Assembly (NCBI GenBank): GCA_951799405.1
Contig: OX637363.1
Coordinates: 6,820,001 to 6,884,000, forward strand
Reading direction: 5' to 3'
Origin: Agapetus fuscipes
Taxonomy: Eukaryota; Arthropoda; Insecta; Trichoptera; Glossosomatidae
DNA: 64,000 nucleotides
Part shown: one piece after another, positions 52,544 through 63,592 of the stretch
Position numbering within the stretch: position 1 is the stretch's first letter
Layout: each line of letters opens with the position of its first letter
The notes under the pieces: generated by a model
The model's input: only the letters and a program-made list of their open reading frames with translations
What the model was told of the DNA's origin: nothing
The model's database searches: none
Program-made: the position numbers and the translations under genes

Positions 52544-52756
52544 GTACAACTTACAAAGTCCACTCATTGATAATTTACTGCACAATTGTTGCACCATTCA
52601 TTTCAGGTCTACTGAGCTCCACACTCACAAATAAAGATTCCTCTTGTTCCAAAAATCTAGGCCTGGGTTCATTCAAAATTAGCCCTCCGCCTGTTGAGTG
52701 GTCTGTGTACGAGCCGCGCCTCTCCTTCCACTCCGTCAAATCGATGGACCACTCAC

Positions 52757-52982
52757 CAGTGGCGAAGGGTGCCATACAAGCCGATTCCCATCGGTTTTCC
52801 GTTTAAAATGAGGCAAAGATGATAATAAAGACTGCATGGTTTCAATGGGGAAAAAATACATATTGTTTCTTTGGTTTTAAATGTATTTTTTTACTTTGTG
52901 CCTATATTTTTTAACTACTTTGTTACATCATTTTAAAAGGGAAGCCGATGGGAACCGGCTTGTATGGCACTCTTCGCCACTG
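52757..52982. mobile_element. Small hAT-type MITE (226 bp)
   Basis: The ends are CAGTGGCGAAGGGTGCCATA and the complement of CAGTGGCGAAGAGTGCCATA, about 50 bp of inverted repeat. CCACTCAC flanks both sides (52749-52756 and 52983-52990), an 8-bp duplication. The upstream frames at 52501-52806 read into it and are not genes. Confidence 0.85.
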
Positions 52983-52990
52983 CCACTCAC

Positions 52991-53729
52991 ACACGTACAC
53001 ACAAAAATGTCTAAAATATGTTTCTTATACATTATAGCCTTAGTAAAGAAGTGATCATATCGTTAAAATCAAAACAGCTCTAAAATAAAAAAAGGCATTT
53101 ATTGTCATTTTGATTAATGTGGTATTACAATGTGGAAAAGATTGGCTTGGGTTCCTGAGAATCTTGAATGATGTTTTGACAGCTTTGAGTTTGTGATCCC
53201 AGCACTGGTTCTTGAAATAATAAAAGTTTGAATACTTATAATTCAATAGATTTTAATTGATTTTTAATTGTACAGAAGCAAGAGCAATGTTGTGTGTTTG
53301 ACATTCAGAGAGGAAGAGAGAGAAAAAAGGTGTAAAAACTTAATAAAACATAAAAGGTCAATAGTGCCAACTTAGAGAAATCAAATTGTAAAATAATTTG
53401 TTAGTTTTGTACCTACCTAATTGGAATGTCAACAAGAAGGTTAATAATAATATACATGGATGTCAGTGTTTTCATGTTAACAATTAATGTCAAAATATTT
53501 GACACAATGTTGTACAACTTTTTATGTCACAAGCGCCTTTAGGACAAAAAAGCCAAAATCTTGTCGGTTACACCAAAAGCATACTTCAAAAATGAAGTTG
53601 TTTGCTTGGGCATAAACAACAAAAAAATCGTCGTAGAGCTATGGGAGTGAGCGAGTAGGATAGCATTCATAACTCATTTCGCTTACTTCCTTTAAACCGT
53701 CGATATTAAATGTTGTGTTATAATTTCAG
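52991..53729. other. Remaining actinin intron, unassigned
   Basis: AT-rich with no recognised element. It ends at the acceptor TAATTTCAG. Confidence 0.45.
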
Positions 53730-53856
53730 ACGCAAGCACAAGCCTCCCCGTGTGGAGCAGAAGGCCAAGCTGGAGACCAACTTCAACACCCTGCAGACCA
53801 AGCTGCGCCTCAGCAACCGGCCCGCCTACATGCCCACCGAGGGCAAGATGGTGTCT
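53730..53856 (+). CDS. Actn: Alpha-actinin exon 7 (spectrin repeat 1)
   Basis: This exon encodes [20 protein letters not shown], then [20 protein letters not shown], then [18 protein letters not shown] is nearly invariant among alpha-actinins. The acceptor is AATTTCAG before 53730 and the donor GTAAGTAC starts at 53857. The entry phase is 2 (AG|A, Arg) and the exit phase 0. Confidence 0.97.
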
Positions 53857-53949
53857 GTAAGTACACTCATTTATGTATTCTCTTTTATATGAAGAATTTC
53901 ATACAAGGGTAGTGGAGATTACAATTCTGAAAACTCATGCGGCACACCT

Positions 53950-54508
53950 TAAAACGCAAACACAACTAAGCTACGCATATAGTGTAACTTCATGCCTGCG
54001 TTATCCCTGAAGGGGTCGCATGTGGCGATTCAGGACCTATTCAATTTTATAGATAAGGGGGCTAGCCTCACACGAACCACTTTCAGTTGAAGTGGGGGAT
54101 TCCCAGCACCCGGGGGGGCTGGTTTTAATTTCTTGTGATGGCTGAGTACACCTTGCCAGTATTTATTTTGGGGTTGAAATAGTCAACGGGAAATCATTTC
54201 GGACACCTTCGGTGGGGATCGATCCCTTGCTCTCACTACCAACAGCATTTCACCAACTGAGCTATCGACCGGACTTTTTACGAGTTTGGTCGTCGCTACA
54301 AAGCGCCAATTCTGAAGCAAAACCCAGTTGCTGTAAGGCTGGATGGATCTTTTGATGGCCGGTCTTTGGTGAAGGTTTATGAATTTTTGAACCCAGCGAA
54401 GAGCAAATTTGAAAATATAAATGATATATTTTTTGTGCTCCGCCGGGATTTGAATCCACAACCTTCCATTTACAAATCTGAAGTGCTACCACTGGACTGC
54501 GGACCTCA
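53950..54508 (-). repeat. Composite SINE: family C followed by family B
   Basis: On the minus strand a C copy (54508 to about 54285) is followed by GTAAAAAGTCCGGTCGATAG and a B copy (about 54275-53950, with TAGCTCAGTTGGTGAAATGC). The order equals that at 24663-25120. It ends 62 bp before exon 8. Confidence 0.8.
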
Positions 54509-54570
54509 TCACATCTTGATCGCTAATTTTTACAGTGAGATGATTCACGAGGAATTATCTTTGTTTCCAG

Positions 54571-54718
54571 GACATTGCTGGAGCCTGGAAGGGGCTGGAG
54601 GTGTCGGAGAAGGCGTTTGAGGAGTGGCTGCTCAGCGAGATGATGCGGCTGGAGCGCCTGGAGCATCTGGCACAGAAGTTCAAGCACAAGGCCGACATAC
54701 ACGAGGACTGGACTAGAG
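54571..54718 (+). CDS. Actn: Alpha-actinin exon 8 (spectrin repeat 1 end)
   Basis: This exon encodes [20 protein letters not shown], then [20 protein letters not shown], then [26 protein letters not shown] matches the end of actinin spectrin repeat 1. The acceptor is GTTTCCAG before 54571 and the donor GTAAACCA starts at 54719. The entry phase is 0 and the exit phase 1. Confidence 0.97.
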
Positions 54719-55368
54719 GTAAACCACGTGATGATTTCACTTCAGTGCTACTTCTATAATCTACAATGTAAGTTGCTCAATATATCTATGCTACTTGGAT
54801 TATAGTTTATAGATAGAGGTATGTAAGGATAGGAAAAAATGGAGGCAACTCTGCAGAGGCTCTGGCCACCCCTAGCGGAATGGCGACAGAGTTACAGTTA
54901 CAGTTACAGTATGTACAGAATTTATTTAATTTTTATTTTTATGTCTTGTTGCACTCTAATAATAATAATAATATTAGGATGATTTATTTGGTGAGCGCTG
55001 TTTTTGTGTGTATCACACCTTAAGAGCCCTCTGCAAGCTTGGTTGTCGCTGTAGAAAGCGCCAATTCTCAAGCAAGAACCAGTTGCTGTAAGGCTAGATG
55101 GACCTTTATCGACCGTTCTTTGGTAAAGGTATATGAATTTTTCACCCAGCAGAGAGCATATTTGAAAATACAAATGGTATATTGTTTTGTGCTCCGCCGG
55201 GATCCGAACCCACAACCTTCTATTTACTAGTCATAAGTGTTAACCACTAGACTACGGACCGGTCGTCTGTTCTAGATCTGGGGATACGAATGATGTCCCC
55301 ATTTTACTTGAAAACAGAATTATTTTTGATTTTACGATAGTTTTGACAATGAAACTTTTGTATTCCAG
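54719..55368. other. Actinin intron with LINE tail and SINE C
   Basis: 54815-54910 is an RTE family 2 3' end (GTTACAG units). 54957-55263 is a full SINE C on the minus strand with GGGTTCGGATCCCGG and an ATT tail. Confidence 0.75.
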
Positions 55369-55519
55369 GCAAAGAGGATATGCTGCAGTCTCAGGACTTC
55401 CGTCAGTGTCGCCTTAACGAGGTGAAAGCCCTGAAGAAGAAGCACGAAGCGTTTGAGTCCGACCTGGCTGCTCACCAAGACCGCGTGGAGCAGATTGCTG
55501 CCATCGCTCAGGAGCTCAA
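55369..55519 (+). CDS. Actn: Alpha-actinin exon 9 (spectrin repeat 2)
   Basis: This exon encodes [20 protein letters not shown], then [20 protein letters not shown], then [29 protein letters not shown] is one of the most conserved parts of the actinin rod. The acceptor is TATTCCAG before 55369 and the donor GTAAGACG starts at 55520. The entry phase is 1 and the exit phase 2. Confidence 0.98.
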
Positions 55520-56302
55520 GTAAGACGAGATACACCATTGATTTCTCATTATTTGTGTCATTTTTAGACCTGGCGAAGACCTTTCGAGACAGGATCAAAA
55601 GGCATCCAGAACAAAGTGGAACTTTTTTTTTTCAATTGAGGGGAATACCTTCAAAATGTTCCTGCCATTGTTTCCGCCGGCAGGGTATGTGAGATTTTTA
55701 CTCACTAAAAACCCCCCTCTGCATCTTGCCACACCCCGGGACTGCCGTCAGAATGACTTTACATGCACAGCAAGTCTTCACAATTCAGTTGCGTCAATTG
55801 GCAAAACACTATCTACATTTTCTACGTTTTGGCAGAACAAAGTGGAACTGCAAAGCTTCTACAGCCCCCAGTATCTTACAACATATAAAATTGCTAAGAT
55901 TGAGATGGGAAAAGCAAAATCAGAGAATGGCAGATTGTCAGGTGCCGTGAAAACTTTTGAAGCATGTGTGACGTGGAAGGGGACAGAGGGTAAAGCCCAA
56001 GTTGCTGTGGGAGGATGGAGTGAGATGAGATGCCTCGCAGATTCTCCCGCTGGGAAGTTGGGGGACAGCTGCAGGGGACAGGCGGGATGAAAAACTAACC
56101 ATTTATTTCCTCTGTTGCAGCGTCCCAGAAAGGATTGAATATAAAATATTTGTAAAAATTGAAGAGTTTGTGTATTGACATTATGAAGATTCATTTCAAA
56201 TTAATAATATAAGCAGTTAAAGGGTTAAGGAAAGCTAAATAAGTCTGTACCTACTAGTTTTGAAGTTGTAGCTAATGTTATCTTTTACAATGAATGTTCC
56301 AG
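55520..56302. other. Actinin intron, unassigned
   Basis: A 144-codon frame at 55656-56090 has no recognisable domain and no splice context, so I do not call it. 56215-56275 resembles the flank of the MITE at 43217. No other repeat is recognised. Confidence 0.45.
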
Positions 56303-56488
56303 CACCCTGGAGTACCACGATGCGGGCAGTGTGAATGCGCGCTGCCAGCGCATCTGCGAGCAGTGGGACCGCCTGGGAGCGCTCACGCAGCGCAGGCGGG
56401 CCGCCCTGGACGAGGCTGAGCGCATCCTCGAGAAGATCGACATCCTGCATCTGGAGTTTGCCAAGCGCGCTGCTCCCTTCAACAACTG
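56303..56488 (+). CDS. Actn: Alpha-actinin exon 10 (spectrin repeat 2)
   Basis: This exon encodes [20 protein letters not shown], then [20 protein letters not shown], then [20 protein letters not shown] and NW. VNARCQ.IC.QWD.LG.LTQ.RR and [15 protein letters not shown] endings are signatures of actinin spectrin repeat 2. The acceptor is TGTTCCAG before 56303 and the donor GTAACGAC starts at 56489. The entry and exit phases are both 2. GC content is markedly higher than in the introns. Confidence 0.98.
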
Positions 56489-57059
56489 GTAACGACAACA
56501 ACCGTTACTTAGCTTGTTTTACTTAACCCTTTCGATTCTGAATATTCTGGCTGTATGAATGAAGTATATTTTCGAGCACATTTACGTTAACGTTGTCATA
56601 ACGAAAGTATCCTTAACCAACCAGAGACAGGTCGTAAGTCCTGTGACTCCCATTTCATCCTGACTCTGTGCGGCAGGCCTGAGTTTGGGTCTTGAACTTT
56701 CCAAAAAGTAAACACAGGACTCGGTGAGACTGTGGTTTGCTTAGCTATTTCACAAATTTAAAACATTTCTTGATTTATTGCTTCTTAATGTACGATGAAA
56801 CAGTTTCCCATGCTTTCAGCAATTCCCTTATTGCGCCAGAAGATTGTTGCTCTGCTACTTCCTCTTCCTCCACTAACAAACTCTCCTTCATAACTTCTTG
56901 CTGTGAAATACGATCCAACTCCAGAAGCGAAATGTTGCTCATTATGTGAAATGTCGCTCGTATAGGGAGCAATTTATTTTTGCTTGTTATGCAAATTACT
57001 CGTTTTGAGAGGCGCCCGTTAAGAGAGGTTCCACTGTATTACTACCTATTTGTGTTCAG
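56489..57059. other. Actinin intron with MITE edge
   Basis: 56524-56600 carries the left part of the piggyBac-like MITE (TTAACCCTTTCGATTCTG). The rest is unassigned. Confidence 0.45.
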
Positions 57060-57186
57060 GTTGGACGGCACCCGCGAGGACCTGGTGGATATGTTCATCG
57101 TGCACACCATGGAGGAGATCACCGGCCTCATGGACGCTCACTCACGCTTCAAGGCCACCCTGGGAGAGGCTGACAAGGAATACCAG
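57060..57186 (+). CDS. Actn: Alpha-actinin exon 11 (spectrin repeat 3)
   Basis: This exon encodes [20 protein letters not shown], then [20 protein letters not shown], then YQ. DMFIVHT.EEI and H.RFKATL.EADKE match actinin spectrin repeat 3. The acceptor is GTGTTCAG before 57060 and the donor GTCACACA starts at 57187. The entry phase is 2 and the exit phase 0. Confidence 0.97.
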
Positions 57187-57269
57187 GTCACACATACCAC
57201 CAATGCCTCCTTCTTTTCTAGTTTATCTCATTTACAAAGATTGTGCTGATTTTTTTCCTTCCTTATTTT

Positions 57270-57776
57270 AATTCCTTGACTTATAGGTTGGTATGAGGCT
57301 TACTACCTATACTTTAAAAAATGGTTCACTTTGTCAATGTCACCCCTGTTCCAGGGAAGGTCCGCAAAAGTTGCAAGGTTTATTTTCATTTGAAGTTTGG
57401 ATTTTAATTTGTTAGTTCACATTCAGCATTTGTAAGCACGAACTTACATGTGTTTGTTTGTGAGCATGCATGTGATATGAGCTTTGAATTTTAATATATC
57501 TTAGATATAGATAGATATGGATAGATTATAGTGTCCCCTCTATAATCTTAAATCTAAGTTGCAAAGATATATTGACATTTAAGGCAGTTGCATTTCAAGG
57601 CTCCTATGTATGTTTGGATTATTTGTCTTTTTCTCTTCTTGGGTGACGTTGAGTGTCTCCAGCCACGCCAAGGGGGAAATACATACCCACAACAGGCAAT
57701 GTTAATTTGCGCTTACAGATGCTGCATGTGTGGATATAAAATAAACCAAACCTCACATGAACATAACCCTTGTAAC
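57270..57776. repeat. Two RTE-A 3' ends, facing
   Basis: 57270-57530 is a + strand copy (TATAGGTTGGTATGAGGC to ATAGATTATAG). 57540-57776 is a minus-strand copy that continues at 58510-58612 beyond the hAT inserted in it. Confidence 0.7.
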
Positions 57777-58509
57777 CAGTACCAGTTTAAGGGGGGTCCG
57801 CAGTGCCCGCAGCGGACAGGGCCCCAAGTCCCGAGGGGCCCCGCGGGGCCACCGGAGGGGGCCCCGCGCGCACCCTTTTGGGTAAATTTTTTTACAGTAC
57901 TTAGCTCCTCTTGAAAAAAAAATAAAAAAACATGAGAAATAATTCTTCACTAAAAAAAAAATAGGTAGGTACATAGGTTGTTCAAGATATCGGGGAACCA
58001 ATGGGGGCGGCAGAGACATACAAATTCATGTTAAAAAACGACCTAGAAGTTGTTTTTCCGAGTACTGCTGCGGCTTTAAAAATTTACCTGACAATAATGG
58101 TCAGTAAGAGCAACGGGAGAAAGGGTGTTTTCCAAATTAAAATTGACAAAAAATGACCTCAGGAGTCAGGACTACAATTTCCCAGCACAAACTGAATCAC
58201 CTGTCAGTGATGAACATAAATTACGACACCTTACAGAATTTAGATTTTTCGACTATACTAGAAAAACTCGTGACTGCGAAATTACAAAAAAAAATGTTTT
58301 GAACCGTTAGGTTGTGCCTAGCTACCTAATGTAGGTACCTACCTATAATAATGTACCTACCTACTTTTCTAAAAAATTGCCATTAAATTGTGTTTAAAAA
58401 AATGACATTATCTACTTATTTGGGGGGGAGGGGGGGGGGGGGGGGCATTAGCAGGGGGGGCCCCATGAGCAGCGTTGGACCCTACCCAAAATAGCTTAAA
58501 ATGCCCCTG
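57777..58509. mobile_element. Non-autonomous hAT element (733 bp)
   Basis: It is related to 41864-42307. The ends are CAGTACCAGTTTAAG and CTTAAAATGCCCCTG, and CTTGTAAC flanks both sides (57769-57776 and 58510-58517), a perfect 8-bp duplication. It carries a longer GC-rich left part (CCCGCGGGGCC region) missing from the shorter copy, and G runs near the right end. It sits inside an RTE-A copy, so it is younger than that copy. Confidence 0.85.
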
Positions 58510-58732
58510 CTTGTAACTCCTGCCGCCTTTCTCTGAAATTGGGTTGGCATTGACAAAATTGAACCAAGTTTTTGCAGCATGGAGGGTAAGCCACATACTA
58601 TTAGTCAAGGAATTATCGCCTGGATAAATTGTAAATATTGAACAACGCCCTAAGTGATGTCTGTGGAATTTTCTCAAGAATATTCTTTCTATTCATATTC
58701 TTTTGAATGCCACATTACTATTGTGGCATTCA

Positions 58733-59037
58733 AACCGGTCCATAGTCTAGTAGTTAACACTTCTGACTTGTAAATGGAAGGTTGTGGGTTTGAATCCCGG
58801 CGGAGCACAAAAAAAATACCATTTATATTTTCAAATATGCTCTTTGCTGGGTGAAAAATTCATATACCATTACCAAAGTCACTATTTCACTAAGTTCCAT
58901 CCAGCCTTGCAGCAATTTGGTCTTTCTTGAGAATTGGCGCTTTCTACAGCGACGCCCAAGCTCGCAGAGGGCTCACGAGGTGGGATTCACACAAGAACAG
59001 CGCTCACCAAATAAATCATCCTAATATGATTATTATT
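58733..59037 (+). repeat. SINE C, full copy
   Basis: AACCGGTCCATAGTCTAGTAG, GTGGGTTTGAATCCCGG and CGCTCACCAAATAAATCATC, then TATGATTATTATTG. Confidence 0.8.
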
Positions 59038-59205
59038 GTACATTGAAGCTTTCACGGCCGGTTCTTGTTGACACAACAATCACTTTATTCGGGCTACGTA
59101 GCCGTGGTCTGGTTGATTCTTTCCGGACAGTTTCGCCCATTGCTCCAATGGGCATTATCAGCGGTTGGCTAGTCGCTGTGATCTTCTTACCTATTATTAT
59201 TATTG
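59038..59205. repeat. Hairpin-bearing repeat next to an exon
   Basis: It shares GTACATTGAAGCT and CAGTTTCGCCCATTGC, then ATGGGCATTATCAGCGG with 36562-36660, and has an extra middle part (TTTATTCGGGCTACGTAGCC). It ends about 40 bp before the acceptor of exon 12. Confidence 0.6.
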
Positions 59206-59243
59206 TTATTGTAGCTAACGCTTATCTTGTTTTTATGTTACAG

Positions 59244-59339
59244 TCTATTGTCAACCTAGTCCGTGAGGTGGAGTCCATTGTGAAGCAGCACCAGATCCCT
59301 GGAGGGCTGGAGAACCCCTACACCACACTCACAGCTAAT
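59244..59339 (+). CDS. Actn: Alpha-actinin exon 12 (spectrin repeat 3)
   Basis: This 32-codon exon encodes SIVNLVREVESIVKQHQIPG, then GLENPYTTLTAN. NPYTT.T at the end is the conserved actinin landmark between the third and fourth spectrin repeats. The acceptor is ATGTTACAG before 59244 and the donor GTAAGCTT starts at 59340. Both phases are 0. The adjoining intron is crowded by SINE C and a hairpin repeat. Confidence 0.95.
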
Positions 59340-60429
59340 GTAAGCTTGATAAGTAATAAGCTTGTGTAAGACATAACCTCAAAATAGACTTCAATCCCTA
59401 AGCTAACACATAAACTTATAAACCGTCAGTCAGATAAGCTTGATGCTAAAGTATGTTGAAAATCTTACACTTAGTTTAAGCTTATAAACCCCAAATAATC
59501 ATAAACCATTCAACCTTACTGCCTTTCCGTGCAACAGAGGAAACCCGATGACTCTAGACTTTTAGTTTTAAAGTGGATGTGAGAAAAATAACTTTGAGAA
59601 CCTGATAGTCAGATTACATCATTAACATATAATATTTAGGGGGCTCTTGAGGTGTGATACACACAAAAACAGCGCTCACCAAATAAATCATCCAATATTA
59701 TTATTATTATTAAGTGAAACCGAAACTAGCTTACAGCATTGAAGCATAGTATGAGACACTACTGTCAGCCAGATTTGTCAAACACAGCAGGATACAACAA
59801 TCTTGTACTTACATGTGAAATCCCATGTTTTCTTGCTTTCTCCATCTTGTGTTTCGACACTCAACAATTACATATGTCATGATGTCCTAAAGTAATGCCT
59901 TTTTTCTTTTAAAATTGTCAAATTTTTCAACCAAAATAATTAAAATATGCGTACGAATGTCTGCCCAAGGATAGTACTTAGAAATACCAAAATAATGCAA
60001 GAATTTTGTAGCTTCTAACACACTTCTCTGTTTAAAATGAAGTCACTATGGGAGCATCTTTGTTCTCCTTCTAACTTATGACGATTTTTGCTTAGGTAGG
60101 TTGAAACAGATATAGCATCTATTTGCGTTAATATAGTTTTAGATATTATATGTCAATGGATTACATAATAATTAATATGGCATTTGTTGAACATCTGGTT
60201 TGTATGAAATCATAATTTGGCAGTCAATACAAGTTATTTATATACTTGCATTGCCAATGCCATATCAATGTTTTGTCTTTCAACATTAGCTGTCAAAACA
60301 AGTTTGTGATCTGAAACAAAACAATGGAGGAAAGTAAGATTATTATTGAGAAGGCTGTTGAAATGAGAATACTGGTGGAGGTAACAGCTTCTGTCTGATC
60401 ATTAGGACAAGAAATGTTGATCTGTTCTT
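59340..60429. other. Actinin intron, mostly unassigned
   Basis: 59640-59712 is a SINE C tail. 60060-60150 is the dispersed segment also at 43771 and 36190. The rest is AT-rich with no recognised element. Confidence 0.5.
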
Positions 60430-60700
60430 AAAGAAATAAGTGTAAAATGTATGAACGGATAGAAGCAGTTCCACCGCTTTCAATCTGTGTTGAATACGGC
60501 AGCAAGGCTCATATTCAAGATGTCCAAATTCGCTCACATCACTCTGCTGTTGAAAAAAAACTACTGTGGCTTTGCTTCCTGGAGAGGGTGGACCACCATG
60601 TTTGTCTGATAGTATTTAAAGCCATCAGTAGCTTGGCTCCACCTTATCTAACTGACATGATTTCGCCTGTTGAGATGGGTGCGAGGAGTTTTATTCAAGA
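60430..60700 (+). pseudogene. CR1/L2-like LINE fragment, broken
   Basis: FQSVLNTAARLIF, then KFAHIT and, in another frame, VFKAISSLAPPYLTDMISPV. This is the same region as 42340-42590 and 32054-32359, with frame breaks between the pieces. Confidence 0.7.
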
Positions 60701-61029
60701 ATAAACTTTGTCACCAATTGCTTGACCACAAAACTGATTATTTTTATTTTGAGTGCTAGTTTTGAAATTGGCACAAGTCATCTTTAACATAAATGATGAG
60801 GTAGATGGTTATGAAAGATGGTCCCAACCCCATCAAAAGTAAGGTCACCAAGTGAGGAAGAGGAAGAAGGATATGCTTGCTTGGTTGGTCTACGCCTGGT
60901 GGTAGTAAAGGGAACTTCGAGTTGGCGCTAATATTTGGATCTGGCTGCCACACATCTAAACTACATATTGTTCAAACACCTGCTGTAAAATAATATAAAT
61001 TGACTGCACGTGAATGTTTGCTGTTACAG
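60701..61029. other. Actinin intron, unassigned
   Basis: No recognised element up to the acceptor TGTTACAG. Confidence 0.45.
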
Positions 61030-61218
61030 GACCTCACCAAGAAGTGGTCCGACGTGAGGCAGCTGGTGCCCCAGAGGGACTCCACCCTGGCCGCTGAGCT
61101 CCGCAAGCAGCAGAACAACGAGATGCTGCGCCGACAGTTTGCCGAGAAGGCTAACGCCGTCGGGCCGTGGATAGAGAGGCAGATGGACGCCGTCACTGCC
61201 ATCGGCATGGGACTGCAG
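61030..61218 (+). CDS. Actn: Alpha-actinin exon 13 (spectrin repeat 4)
   Basis: This exon encodes DLTKKWSDVRQLVPQRDSTL, then AAELRKQQNNEMLRRQFAEK, then ANAVGPWIERQMDAVTAIGM. KW..VRQLVP.RD, QQ.NE.LR.QFA and AN..GPWI match the start of actinin spectrin repeat 4. The acceptor is CTGTTACAG before 61030 and the donor GTAACAGG starts at 61219. Both phases are 0. Confidence 0.98.
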
Positions 61219-62201
61219 GTAACAGGGACTGCAACGTAATCTAGATTCATAATTACACATGCTATAATTGACCGGTACATAGTCTACTGGTTTACACTTC
61301 TGACTCGTAAATGGAAGGTTGTGGGCTTGAATTCCGGAGGAGCACAAAAAAAATATACACCATTTATATTTTCAAATATGCTCTTTGCTGGGTGAAAAAT
61401 TCATACATCTTTACCAAGACCGGTCACTAAAGGTCCATCCATCCTTACAGCAACTGGGTCGCTTTCTACAGCAACGACCAAGCTTGCAGAGGGCTCTTGA
61501 GGTGTGACACACACAAAAACAGAGCTCACCAAATAAATCATCCTAATATTATTATTATTATATAACTAAATGTGAACTAAACTTAACTAAAACCAGCACA
61601 ATGGGCCATGTTTTGACTCAAATCAATTTTATGTTGTAAAACCTGGACAAGAAGTTTCAACATTTCTTGCGATTGTATCGGAAGATAGCAAGGGATAAAA
61701 TACGGCTATCCTTGAACAGCTGAATTTTCTTTTCGCTTGATCAGCTTTTCACACTGGGCCATATTTTATCGCTTGTTATCTACCAATATGGCCGCTAGAT
61801 AAGTAGAGACTGCTGGGGCTGAAACAGACAAAATTCTGAGGTCGTTACCCATACACATTCAACAAATAATACATGTTGTTAAAAAAATATTATTTAAAAG
61901 AGATATGCAACCAAAGACGACTTCGTGATTGTCAATTCCCTTATTTTTTTTACTAAGCCAAAAACATTGAAACTACTCATTTGTTGTTTCTGTACTCGTA
62001 TATGTTAATACGGTCAAGTTTTGATATAAAGAGCATGAAAAAATCAACAAAATTTGACTCCTTGATTTATCTCGTTCCTTTTAAAGCTTTAATTTGGAAG
62101 CTCTTGCCTAACAATTATTAAAAATTTCCACACAATATAACTATATTTAAAATAATGTGTTATCTGTCCTTGACATGGCAATGTTTGTTGTTACTCCGCA
62201 G
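61219..62201. other. Actinin intron with SINE C and foldback repeat
   Basis: 61268-61560 is a + strand SINE C with an ATT tail. 61645-61830 is a hairpin element related to MITE G (GATAGCAAGGGATAAAATACGG and CATATTTTATCGCTTGTTATC). The rest is unassigned. Confidence 0.7.
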
Positions 62202-62329
62202 GGTTCCTTGGAAGACCAGCTGCACCGACTGAAGGAGTACGAGCAGGGAGTGTACGCGTACAAACCTCACATTGAAGAGCTGGAGAAGATACACCAGGCC
62301 GTCCAGGAAGGAATGATCTTTGAAAACAG
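62202..62329 (+). CDS. Actn: Alpha-actinin exon 14 (spectrin repeat 4)
   Basis: This exon encodes GSLEDQLHRLKEYEQGVYAY, then KPHIEELEKIHQAVQEGMIF, then EN and part of Arg. LEDQL..L..YE and YKP.I..LE..HQ..QE..IF.N match the penultimate part of the actinin rod. The acceptor is CTCCGCAG before 62202 and the donor GTAATGGC starts at 62330. The entry phase is 0 and the exit phase 2. The following exon (HT.YTMEH-type sequence) and the EF-hands lie beyond the window. Confidence 0.97.
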
Positions 62330-62444
62330 GTAATGGCGGTGATTTCTTTTTTACCTCGACTATAAAATAATACGGAAACAAAAAAACATATGGAAGATAC
62401 AGTATGTCTAGTGAGTGTTTCGTTTTCATTAAAAAAAAATGTTT

Positions 62445-62780
62445 CCGGTTGATAGCTCAGTTGGTAGAGTGCTTGCATTCTACCCCGTGAGCTCGGGTTC
62501 GAATCCCACCGAGGAGGGTGTCAGAAATGATTTCCTATTTCGGTGTGTATTTCAAACCCCATAATATAAATACCGGCGAGGTTTACTCAGCCTTCACAAG
62601 AAATGAGTACCAGCCCCCTCGGGAGCTGGGAAATTCCCACTTCAACTGAAGTGGTTGGCGTAAGGCCGGCCCCCTTACCTGTAAAAATAAAAAGGTTCAA
62701 CTCGCCACATGCGACCCCTTCGGGGATAACGCGGCAAGAAGTTACACTATATGTGTAGCTTAGTTGCGTTTTATCTGAGG
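62445..62780 (+). repeat. tRNA-derived SINE (family B), best copy
   Basis: GATAGCTCAGTTGGTAGAGTG is a good A box with D-arm and GGGTTCGAATCCCACCG a good B box, 37 bp apart as in a tRNA. The body has GAAATGAGTACCAGCCCCC, ACTTCAACTGAAGTGGTTGG and CTTACCTGTAAAAATAAA. The end has CGACCCCTTCGGGGATAACG and TTACACTATATGTGTAGC. The head is close to a real tRNA but runs on without a terminator. Confidence 0.85.
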
Positions 62781-62812
62781 GTTTATGGCTTTTACGCGAT
62801 GATTGAGTATTT

Positions 62813-63050
62813 AAACCGGTCCATAGTCTTGTGGTGAACTATGAATCGGAAGGTCCTGGGTTTGATTCCTGGCAAGGACAAAAAAACATTTGATTTTCAA
62901 AATATGCTCTTTGCAGAGTTGAAAATTCATGTGCAGTTACCAAAGACCGAATAAATGTGTTATAAATCAAGAAATTGGGTCTTGCTTGTGCTCTCAGAGG
63001 GCTGTTGTTCACACAAAAGCAGCGCTCACCTAATAAATCATTGAAATATT
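62813..63050 (+). repeat. SINE C, diverged copy
   Basis: AACCGGTCCATAGTCTTGTGG, GGGTTTGATTCCTGGC, GTTACCAAAGACCG and GCGCTCACCTAATAAATCA. Small deletions occur in the body. Confidence 0.75.
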
Positions 63051-63064
63051 TATTTACTCGAAGC

Positions 63065-63475
63065 CCCTAATCTAATCTAAGTTGCAAAGATATGTAACAT
63101 TGGGGATTCAAATTACATGCATTCTCACAAGCAGAAACGTACAAGTTTGCGCTTGCACATGCCGCATGTGAACCTACAACATAAAAACCCAAATCTCAAA
63201 TGAACATTAGAGTGGAGCGATTTTTTTTTGCATTTTTATCAAAAACATATAGCAAAGAAACCCAAATCTCAAATGGACATACACCTTGCAACTCCTGCCG
63301 ACCCTGAAACAGGGGCAAAGTGAATCATTTTCTACAGCATGGGTGGTCAGCCAGATACCAACCTATAAGTCAAGGAACATACACAACAAATTACATTTTA
63401 GAAATAAAAAATAATAATATGGATAAAGAAATACAAAATTCTAATTTGAAATTTAAAAAAATTAAGAAACCCTAG
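63065..63475 (-). repeat. RTE-A LINE 3' end with 3' UTR
   Basis: CTAATCTAATCTAAGTTGC to CCAACCTATAAGTCAAGG, then AT-rich 3' UTR and CCTAGCCCTAGCCGCC. An internal duplication of CCCAAATCTCAAATG flanks a short insert (63205-63255). Confidence 0.7.
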
Positions 63476-63592
63476 CCCTAGCCGCCAACATTACAGATCA
63501 ATCACCATTTCTTTCTGTCTTTACATACTTCTTTCATTTCATCCAGAGTCATAACCTTCTTGATACAAGCTCTCCTTTTATTATAACTTCTA
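63475..63592 (-). repeat. RTE LINE C-terminal fragment, family 3
   Basis: CAACATTACAGATCAATCACC, TTTCTTTCTGTCTTTACATAC and CATCCAGAGTCATAACC. It is contiguous with the 3' UTR at 63390 in the same orientation. Confidence 0.7.

Noticed and set aside
55656..56090. 144-codon frame in an actinin intron
   Set aside because: There is no recognisable motif, no consistent splice signals, and it does not resemble alpha-actinin.
62445..62520. Possible functional tRNA gene
   Set aside because: The A and B boxes are good, but the sequence runs into a SINE body shared with six other loci and has no terminator at the tRNA end.
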